Origin: Prevotella sp.
Lineage (GTDB): Bacteria > Bacteroidota > Bacteroidia > Bacteroidales > Bacteroidaceae
Length of the DNA stretch: 64,000 nt
Direction: 5' to 3'
Assembly (NCBI GenBank): GCA_017459445.1
Contig: JAFUDJ010000011.1
Coordinates: 1-64,000 of the forward strand
Positions within the stretch are counted from its first letter, which is position 1. Each line of letters starts with the position of its first letter. Of this stretch, positions 50,353-60,200 are shown piece by piece. The notes under the pieces are model-generated. The model was given only the letters and a program-made list of their open reading frames with translations. It searched no databases and had not been told where the DNA came from. The translations under genes and the position numbers were made by a program.

Positions 50353-50406
50353 CTAAGGAGTTTAGGAGGATAGGAGTTTTTACTCCTTTACTCCCTTACT
50401 CCTTAG
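50353..50406. repeat. Hairpin with AGGAG-octamer arms (copy 1)
   Basis: Left arm 50353-50376 and right arm 50383-50406 pair in 19 of 24 positions around TTTTTA. Each arm repeats AGGAG (or CTCCT on the right) every 8 bases with variable triplets between. It lies 5 bases after the stop of the 50412-51185 lipoprotein gene, so it may serve as its terminator. Related hairpins are at 62374 and 63639. Confidence 0.85.
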
Positions 50407-50411
50407 AGGTT

Positions 50412-51185
50412 CTACCTGCTCACGGCATTGGGGAAGGTGTACAACTTGCCGGTGGCGGCATCGTAGTACTTCAGCGTCACGGCCTCGCCCCTCTCGCGCA
50501 GGAACACGATGAGGTCGCCGTTCAATGACCAGTCGCCCACGCCACGGCACTCGTCGCCCACGAAGGCAGCGACGATGTTGCCCTTGGCAAACGTGAGACC
50601 GGCTCTGGCAAGGATGGCGGCAACGTCAATGGTTGTCGTCACTGGGTACTTCGCCGAGCCGTAGGTGAACTCAGGGATGAACGCCTCGTCGAAGCCCGTC
50701 GTCACGTCCGAGTTCAGGCTGATGTCGTCCGTCAGCGTGAAGATGTGCTGCAGCGTCTGGCTGTAGTACTGCAACGTCATGTGCAATGTTTCCGAGCCCG
50801 TCTCGTTGCCGTAGGCCTTCATCAGGAACTTGCCGCTGGCCGTCTGCTCGCTGCCCACGATGCTGGCGGGTGCAGCCAGTGCGCGTATCTCGCCGTTCAC
50901 AAAGAGCGCCATCAGGTCGCCCGCAGAGGCATAGGGCAGTAGCGTCTCCTCTATCTGTACCTTCAGGATGGTCCAGTTCTCATAGAGTGAGGCGTCAGGC
51001 TCCGTCCAGCTGGGGCGTTCCTGGTTGTTGCTCCAGTCAATCTGCCACGCGGGGGCCTCGCTCTGCGAGGTCTCCGTGTAGGCAGCATTGGTGTTGCTGT
51101 TGTTGTCGTTGTCGTCGCTGCTGCTACTGCAAGCCCCGAACAAAAGGCCTGCCAGCAGGACGGTTATTAACTTGATTCTTTTCAT
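50412..51185 (-). CDS. Lipoprotein of unknown function (257 residues)
   Basis: The start at 51185 gives a lipoprotein signal (MKRIKLITVLLAGLLFGACS, C19) followed by a Ser/Asp/Asn-rich spacer. Two similar halves follow: each has a W-then-N phrase and an apolar GDLMALFVNGE / GNIVAAFVGDE segment, so an internal duplication is likely (about 65-160 and 165-255). The phrase is close to VGVFDDQNECHGF in the giant protein upstream. Function unknown. Confidence 0.8.
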   Translation of the reverse strand: MKRIKLITVLLAGLLFGACSSSSDDNDNNSNTNAAYTETSQSEAPAWQIDWSNNQERPSWTEPDASLYENWTILKVQIEETLLPYASAGDLMALFVNGEIRALAAPASIVGSEQTASGKFLMKAYGNETGSETLHMTLQYYSQTLQHIFTLTDDISLNSDVTTGFDEAFIPEFTYGSAKYPVTTTIDVAAILARAGLTFAKGNIVAAFVGDECRGVGDWSLNGDLIVFLRERGEAVTLKYYDAATGKLYTFPNAVSR

Positions 51186-51192
51186 AATCTTT

Positions 51193-51295
51193 TTCGATAT
51201 TTCGTTATTTCGATATTTCGAGGTTTCGAGGCTCCGAAGCTCCAAGGTTTCGAAGTTTCGAGGCTTCGAAGTTTCGAGGCTTCGAGGCTCCGCCT
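51193..51295. repeat. Octamer tandem array upstream of the 257-residue lipoprotein
   Basis: Thirteen units with cores at 51195, 51203, 51211 and so on to 51291, every step exactly 8 bases. Pentamers are TTCGA, TCCGA and TCCAA; triplets TAT, GGT, GGC, AGC, AGT. It spans the gap between the giant gene stop (51295) and the lipoprotein ATG (51185). Confidence 0.93.
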
Positions 51296-54200
51296 CACCT
51301 AACCACGACCTTCTTTCCGTTGAAGATATATACTCCACTCTGCGTCGGGCGCTTCTGCAGCTTCATGCCACTGATGGTGTACCACTGGCCGTCTGCATAG
51401 TCAGCGCGGACGAAGTTGATGGCCGTCGGCTCGTCGGGACTGCCGATGACGGCATTGGTCTGGAAGGTCATCACCTCACCCGTAGCGGCAACGATTTCGC
51501 CGTCGCGCTCGATGGCGAACCAGATGCCCTGCTTGGCGTCGCCGGCAATGCTGAGGTAGAGAGGCTCCTGACTCTCAGCGGCAGATTGCATCGCCACACT
51601 TTGACCATCGGCCAAAGAACCGCTGAGCACGGTAGCCATGCCAACGGCATCTCCGTTGCTGTAAGCGATGAGCACATCACCGTCCTCGACATCGAAGCCC
51701 TTAACGGTGGCGCTGACGCTCATCGTGCTGGGCGACATAACCGGGGCAGCGGCGCGAGTGATGCTGGTGTTCCAGTCCTCACGGAAGTTGCTGCTCATGT
51801 CGTAGTACGGATAGGTGAACGAGGTCTCGGCTTCGCCCTTGCGCAGCATCATGTAACCCTCGCCGGGCTTCATGTACTGCAAGCTGCCGCGCCAGCGTCC
51901 GGTGTTGCCCGACTTGGTGAAGTAGGCAAACTCCGTGTGACTCTTAATCACGTCGCCTTGCTCGGCCTGGTCGTAGTAGTCGCTCAGTGCCGTCTCCACG
52001 GTCAGGTTGGTCATCGGCGTGTAGCCGATGGCGTTCCAGCCCTTCTTGACCTCGATGGTGCGGTCGTCCAGCTCCTTGACGACGGTGCCGCTAATCGGCA
52101 GGGTGCAATCCTTCTGCACCTTGATGGCATACGACTTCTGCGGCGAGATGGTCACGCCGTCGGTGTTGCCCGTGGCAATCCACTGCTTCTGTGCTGCCTC
52201 GTAGCTCATCGTCAGTTTGCTGTTCAGCTCAGTTAGGATGTCGCCGTCGCTCCAGCGCATGCTGCCCAGCAGCTTGTTCACGTCGCTGAGCTGCTTGCTC
52301 TTCAGATTGAACGATACCCAGTTCCAGCCCTTCTGCAACTTGAAGTTCTGGACGAAGTCCTCGCCGCCGTCGAAGCGCACGGGCTGGTTGGTACCCAGCA
52401 TGGCATCCTTCTGGAACGTGATGGTCGGAGATTGCAATTCCCCTCCAACAGCAGGTGTCAGCACAATCTCACGACCCGTGCTGTACTGCCACAGGCGGAA
52501 CTTCAGCTCGCGGCCGCTGGCCTGGCTGTCATAGACGGTCAGGTACAGTCCCGTCTCCGTCGACTGCGTGTCGTGCGTGATGTTGGCAAAGCCGTGGCAC
52601 TCGTTCTGGTCGTCGAACACACCCACGATGTCGCGCGGGTCGCTGTCCAGCTCGTCATAGAGGTACACCTGTCCGCTGATGTTCATCGAGTTCGCCAGGA
52701 ATTCGCTGTTCACGTGGTCGGCCCACTCAGGCTGCTCGCCCTCCACCGTCAGGTTCAGGTAGAACGGCTCGGTGATGCCTTCCTCGTCGGTCAGGTAGAT
52801 AATCTCGTTGTACGTACCGATATTCAGGTCCTTGCTCACCGTGGCGGTGACGTAGTCCAGACTCTGCGGAGCCACCACGTCGCTGTACTTGTTGAGTGTC
52901 AGCCAGCGCGGGCAGTTCTCGATGGTGTAGGTGTGGCTCTGGGCGCCGTTGTTGTAGAACGATAGTGTGCAGTTCTCACCGCTGCCATACCTGACGGTGG
53001 CGTCCAGACGATTGATGAGCCACTGCAGACTGCTGTTCGTCACGTAGTAGCAAGCCGTCTGCGGCGAAGCCATCGTGTTGCCGTTCAGGTCCTCGACGTC
53101 GCGCAGCGTCACGTAAAGGTTGCGGTGGTTCAGCTTCGCGTTAGGCTCGTCAAGTTCCACCAGCACCTGGTTGCCGCGTCCTATGAACGAGAACTTCAGG
53201 TTCGTCACCTCCTCGTAAGGCACCACCGGGGCAGCGTCCTTCCTGTCAAGGCGTGCCAGGATTTCGTCCTCGTCATCGACGAACACGTAGTCGCGCACCA
53301 GGGTGTCGGTGGGCTTCTTCGTCTCCGGGTCGAGTTCGTAGCGGGGCTTGCCCTGGTCGTCCAAGTAGAGCTTCTTGCTGTAGACGTAGGGCACCAGCTC
53401 GATGCTGTTGTCCTTCTGACGCTCCTGGCGGTCGAACGACAGGTAGGTCAGCAGACCGGCCTCGTCGCCGTTGGGGCTCTTCGAGGCGTAGGTGCTGATG
53501 AGCTGCTGCGGCAGAGCCTGAGCGAAGAACATCAGTTCGTCCACGTTACCCTTCAGCGGGGTCAGACCGTCTTGATTCAACAAGGTGTCCTTCTCGTTGA
53601 TGATGTCGTAGCGGCTGGCACCGATGAGCGGATAGCCGCCGCTGATGCCGCCCAGCGTGTCGGTCTCGAAGGTCGTCACGAGTTCCTTGTCCATATAGAT
53701 GTTGGCCACACTGCGTCCTCGGTTCACGGTCATGGCGTAGTTATGCCACTTGCCGTCGCTCCAGTTGCCCGGCACCTCTTGGGCAAATCCGTTTGAGCGG
53801 TACACCAGCTTGTCGGCCTCGAATCCGATGTGGAACTGGTTCACGGCACCATTGTCCGCTCTCAGGCCGCGACCGTTGGAGAGCAGCGTACCGCGTCCCT
53901 CGGTGTCGGTCTTGAACCAGAACATCAGCGTGTAGTCCTGCTCGGCGGTACGGCTGATGGCGGTCTTGTCGAGCTGCACGCCCTTGTCGGCCTTCTCCAC
54001 TTTCAGCGACAGACCCTGCGGGATGGCCCACGCGGCGTTCATCAGCTTGGCGTTGGCACCCTGGGTGTAGTCTGTCACATAGTCGCCCGAACCTTCATTC
54101 ATCGGGTAGTAGTCTACGAGGTCCTTCTCGTAGCCCGTCAGGTGATGTCCACCGTAGGTCGAGCCGATGAGTCCGCCGTCCATGGCAGCATACCACAGGC

Positions 54201-57200
54201 GGGCCTCCATCATGCGACCCTCATAGAAGGTACTCTTCGAGCGGTCTTGCTCGTTGGTGCGTCCGAAGATGAGAGGACCAGAACCGGTGTACAGGCCGTT
54301 CATCTTCTTGCGGCCTATCTCCACGCCGCCCTTGAAGAAGGTCAGCGTGCTGTCCTGCTGGTTGATGCTTACAGCCACCTGGCGGAAGGCGTTGCGACCA
54401 ATGACCGAGTCACTGACGAACTCCTCGTCGTTCACGATGGCCTTCAGCTTGAAGTCAGAGGTCAGCCACAGCTGCAGCTTCTGGCCGTTCGTGCCGTGCG
54501 AGAAGATGGGCATGTCGCGGCCCGTCTCGGTGGGCTTCACCATCAGGTCGATGGTCAGGTTCTTGCCGCTGAAGTTACGCTTGGCCTCGCTCTCCACGCT
54601 GGCCGTCGTGCCGTTGAACTGCACGCTCACCATCTCCGACAGCGAGCTGTTGTTCGTCTCGCCCTTCACCTCGAAGTTGGTGATGGCGCTCAGATAGTTG
54701 TATTCAATGTCCTCAGAGAAGTTGAACACGATGTCGTCGCCGGCGGTCAGCAGGCCGCTCTTCGGTTCGGGCGTGCCGAACAGTTGCGGACGGCGCGTGT
54801 CCTTGATGCCGCTGATGATTCGCGACGGCGTGGTCAGGAAGTCACTGCCGTTGCGACAGCACAGCACAGCGCGCAGGTCGTAGGTGCGCTCTATCACCCA
54901 ACCCTCGCCGTAGAACTCGGTGACGATGTTGCCGTTCTCGGGAATCAGCTTGCGCACGCCGTTGGCCAGGGCCATCAGCGAGTCGCTGGCGTAGAACGAG
55001 CAGACGTTGGTCCATGCGTCGTCGCCGCGCTGGCTCTCCTTGTACTGCAGCTCGATGTGGTCGAAGTTGTGCTGGTGGCGGTCGAAGCCGTTGATGACAA
55101 CGGGTATGTACCAGCCGCGCTTAGCGTCTTGCTGGGCGTTGGTGTTCAGCACCCACTTGTCGCCAGGCGTCTGTATGTTGACGCCGCCGGCCTCGTGCAG
55201 GAAGTGTACGTCGAACGACACAAGCTCCTTGGTGTTGACAGCGTCGGTGGGCGACATCACGCCGATGGTCAGGCCCTCATAGTCGAAGCCCTGGCCGGCG
55301 CGTACCTCCATGGTCAGTACGGTGGGCAAGCCAGGCACCACCGAGACGCTCATGCCGCCGGTGGTCAGCGTCTGTCCGTTGACACTGATCTTGGCGCCCT
55401 GCGGATTCGCCTGGTCAAGCGAGAACAGCTGCAGCACCGTCAGGCCCTCGGTGGCCTCGGGCTTCTCGCTCTCGTTGCTCAGGATGATGGTGAACTTGGC
55501 AGCGTCGTTTATCGACACGCCGCTCACGCTCTGCTTGTCAAGGGTGATCTTCGGGTTCACAATCTTCAGCGTGCGGGCATCCAGCTCGGAGCCCTCGTTA
55601 TAGAACTGGGTCACGCGCTGGTCCTCCCACGGGTTCTGTGTGGAGCCGCCACGGGTGCGGTAGACGAAGCTGCGCGGACCATCTACCTGAATCTGGTTGC
55701 CGCTCAACCGGCCGCTCAGCCTGTTGAGCACCACTCCCGACATGTCGTAGAAGTTGCCGTTGGTGAAGATGTTGGTCACGTCATGACTCTTATTAGGCTC
55801 GGTGTTGGCGGGCTTCACGCGGTAGACGTCTACGTTCAGGTGGCTCTGCGGGTCGCAGGCCAGGGTGAACGACTCCGTGCGGTTGTACGACTTGCCCTCA
55901 CCACGGGTGCCCATCGTCTGCATGGACACCACGGGCAAGATAGACCACTTGAGCAGCATGCCGCCGAACTCAATCGTCGACGATGCCTTATTCGCTGCAT
56001 TTTCATTTATCCAATCATTCTTATTGGTCTTAATTGACGGGTTCATGCTCAACTTTTTTGTCAGGCTTGCCACCCAGACAGCGACGAACTTGGAAGCCAG
56101 TGAGACGGCTGCCATCCAGGAGCCGCTTGCGGCTGCCGTCTCGAAATAGTCGGGCTGCACGCCGAAGGGGAAGTACTGCATGGTGGTCTCCGAGAAGCCC
56201 GCATCGTAGGTCTCGCTGTAGTTCACGCCTGCGGCACCGGCCACGTCGTAGTTGTTCACCAAGTCGGTGGCGCTCAGCTTCTCATGCTCGTTCTGGGTAA
56301 TCATCTTAGCCCAGGCATAGATGATCATGCACTTCTCTAACACCTCGTCGGTGAAGTCGCTCTCCTTCTTGCCGTCGGGCAGCACCACTAAGTAGTTGAT
56401 GCCGTCCTCGGCCACTTCAATTTCGGTGTTGTAGGCGTGACCGGGTATTATCTTGGTGTTGGCCGTGCCAAACCATTCGTCGTCTTCATTGCGCAGCGAC
56501 AGATAGACGGGCTTTTTCGTCTTGTTGGCCAGGGTCTGAGCGTCGGCCTTCGAGCCGATGAACATCAGGTTAAGTATCTCCTTGGCCTTGGCGGGGATGA
56601 TCTGCTGCATGATCTGCTTCTGCGAGTAGATGAAGTTCGACTGCAGCTTCGGGCCGTAGCCCAGCGACAGGTCGCGCACAAGGTGGAACTTCTGTAGCTT
56701 GCCGTCCTTGTCAGGGGAATAGCCCTCGGCTATCTCCACCAGGTCGCCATACTGTGCATACTGGGCCAGTATGCCCTCCGTGTTACTCTGACCAATGCTC
56801 AGCTGGCTCTTGATCTCGTTGTACATCGAGTCGGTCAGGGCGCGGATGGTGCTCATGGGCGTCACCGTGACGTTCTGCACCGTGCCGATGTAGAGGTCGG
56901 CGTCGGCACCCACCATCGTCGGGTCGCTGCTGGTGCTCACCGCGTTGTTGAGTACCATGGTGTAGGTGTAGGCCTTATTGCCCACCATGTTGAACACGAG
57001 GTCCGTCAGCGACGTGGTTGAATTGTCCGAGCTGTTCAGGTAGCCGGCGGTAGAGCCGTTGCCCGTGACAGTGGCCACCGTGCCAAAGTAGGTAGACGAC
57101 TGCTGGCCACCCGTGACGCTGATGATCGGGCCGGCCGACAGCGAGAGGTTCATCATGTAGGAGTTGCTGATGGTGGCACCCCTGGCCAGCGTGGCCGAGC

Positions 57201-60200
57201 TGTAGCCACCCGGCGGGTCGCGCAGGATGTCCATCAAGATGGGCTGGCCATCGGCCAGCACGTCCTTGCCCTCGCCTAAGGGGAACATGTTCAGGACGTA
57301 GCCGCGCAGCGGCTCGGCCTCATAGGTGGTGCCGTCGCGCTCCACGGTGAAGCTCACCGTCTTCAGCGCGCCTAAGCCCGTCAGCATGCGCGTCACCTGG
57401 TCGGCCTGCACGGTGAACACCGTCTGGCCCAGGCTGTCCAGCTCCTGCGCCTCCTTGGTGGCGCCGGCCTTCATGCCGTTTTGCATGTATGCCGTGCCGC
57501 CCTTTAAGCGCACCAGGTCGGGGGCACCGCTCCTGGGGTCGTTGTTGTACTGATAGCGCTCGGCCACCTGCAGCTTTATGCCATACTTGCGCTCCAGGCT
57601 GAACACCGGGAAGCTGAAGGTGTAGTGAACCGTCACAGAATCTACAGGATCCAGATAGGCCAGGGGCACCGTGCGCTGGTCGCCGGCCAGGTTGCTGGCC
57701 ATGTAGTTCTTGTCGCCGAAGTAGTCGAACGTGTCGTAGCCTATCTGCTTGTAGGTCACCTCTACCGGTGCGCGGTAGATGCGGTTGTAGATGGCGTTGT
57801 AAGTCATCGTGGGCTTATAGACCGACATTGTGTCCACATCCTTGTAGGTGCCGTCGTAGGTCATCGTCAGCGTGTCGAGCGCGTTGGTCAGGTCGATGAC
57901 CTCGCTCACCTGTCCCTCCTGGAACAGCGTGGCGTAGCCCGAGCAGTAGACCTGCTGCACCTTCCAGCGCACAGGCGGCAGCTGCAGCGTGTACTCGCCC
58001 GTCTTCACGTCGGGCCACACGGTCATGCGCTTGCGCTCCGTGCGCACCGTGGTGTAGTGCCTGTCACCGTGGCGCTGGTGGCGCACCACCTCCTCGCGCA
58101 CGCTGCGGTTGGGGTGCTGGTTGTCGTAGACCAGCCACGACGTGTTGTCGCCCTCCAGGGTGAGCACCATGGTCAGCGAGTCGCCCAGGTTGTTCTTCGA
58201 GAGGTTGTTGTCTAATGGCTTCTGGCCCTGGTCGTTGCCGCCCACGATGCGGCCCACGAGCTTCACCTTCGTGGCGTCGTAGAAGTAGATGCCGGCAATA
58301 TCGCTGGTGATGTTCTGCTTCTCGCTGCTCTTATACCAGCCGTCGTTGGTGAAGACGTGCTTGTCCATCACGGCCTGGATGGTGTTGTCGCCCTGCAGCA
58401 CGCGGAACGAGAACGAGCCGTCGTAGTCGGTCTCCACCAGGTCGCCCGTGGCATTGTGCACACGCTGGCCGTTGACGCTGAAGTTGACGCCCTTCACGGG
58501 GATGCTCGTGCCGTCGTACATCACGAAGCCCGAGAAGCGCTTACCGTTGGTGATGATGAACTCGTGCACCGTCTCGTCGTTGCTGTTGGCGTTGAACGTA
58601 ATGCTGTAGGTGCTGACGCCGGCCTCAAACTCCAGGGCGTCCTCGTTCACCACCGCTATCTTGTATTCCACGTTCGCCTTGCCCTGGTACGACAGCTCGT
58701 CGATGTCGTAGTGGCCGCTCTCGTCGGTCGTGTCGTACTTCACCACCTTGCCGTCGTAGGTGGCGTTCACGCGGATGCCGGCCACGCCCGTACCGTCGTT
58801 GAAGCGCACGTAGCCCTCCACACGGCCGGTATGCTTGCTCTCGCCCACGACCACCTTGGTCTCGGTAGAGTCGCGGCCCTCGCACTGGTTCACGGCCACC
58901 ACCTTATATTCATACGTAAGCAGCGGCGACACGCTCGTGTCCTCGTAGCTCAGGCCGGTCAGGTCGGTGGCCACCTCGGTCCACGCATCGTCGCCCTTAC
59001 CCTGCGTGCGGCGCATCACGGTGAAGTAGTCGATGGGGTTGCCGTCGGTGTTCCACGACAGCAGCACGCTGCTCTGGCGTGTCTGCGTCACCAGCGTCTC
59101 GTCTATCTTACCGTTGCTGGCATGGTAGAAGTTGGGAAGCGTAGGCTTGGGGAAGCTGGTTACATACTCATGGTAGGTCAAAGTCGTCGTAGCGGGAACG
59201 ACGGCCGAGCCGTCCTGCGTCCAGCTGTTGCCGAGGTTCTCCAGCAGTTCGTCGGCGGTGTATGCCGAAGCCGAGGTGGTGGCCTCCATCACTGGCACGG
59301 CCTTGCCGTTGACAAGGTGCCACTGCGAACCTAACAACGTAACGGCCTTCGACTGGTCGGTGAGGTTGCGGTTGGCGGCCGATGCCATCTCGCCCCAGTT
59401 GTGGGCGGAATAACTGGTGGCACTGCCGCCCCATGGACTGCTGAAACCGCGATAGCACATACCCGTGTGCAGGATGCCGGAGTAGGAGCCGTTCTCGTAG
59501 TTACACTCAAAACCCCAGCTGCCGTCGCCCCATCCGGTGAACGCTCCGCCATAGGTGTTGTCATAACTGGAACTGGTTGACTTGAGGTTGCCGTCGAACA
59601 GACAATTGGTGATGTAAACAGTCGAGTTGTTGGCATGGCCGACAAAACCGCCTACATGGGTATCGCTTGTCGTGACGTTGGCCGAAACCCGCACATTTTC
59701 AAATCTCAGCGTCGAATTGGCAGCATCCCTGACACCACCTACGATTCCGGCTGTGTGCAGAGCACCGCTGACACTGCCGGTAACGTGCAGATTCCTAAAG
59801 GTAGCCGTTTTAGCATAGCGGAACGGAGCATAAAATTGGACTCCAGCACCATTATCATTGAGATTGGCAGTCAGTGTGTGGCCGTTACCCTCGAAGGTGC
59901 CTCGGTAAGGATAGGCGCCGTCCCAGCCAACGGGATTGGTAATGGAGATGTCAGCATTAAGGCTGACATTAACATCGTAATTTCCTTTGGCTGCCTCTAC
60001 CATGGCTTTGAACGTATTCCAGTCCTCATCTTTATTGATGACGATATACGACGACGAATACTCGCGGGTGGCATAGCTGTTGGTGTTCGTGTAGTTGACA
60101 TCCTGAGTGTCTAAGCCTACCCACGTCTGACAGCCGTCGAGTTTGGTGGTGATCTGGTCGGGGGCAAAGAGACAGTTGTCAATGACCAGGCTGCTACCAC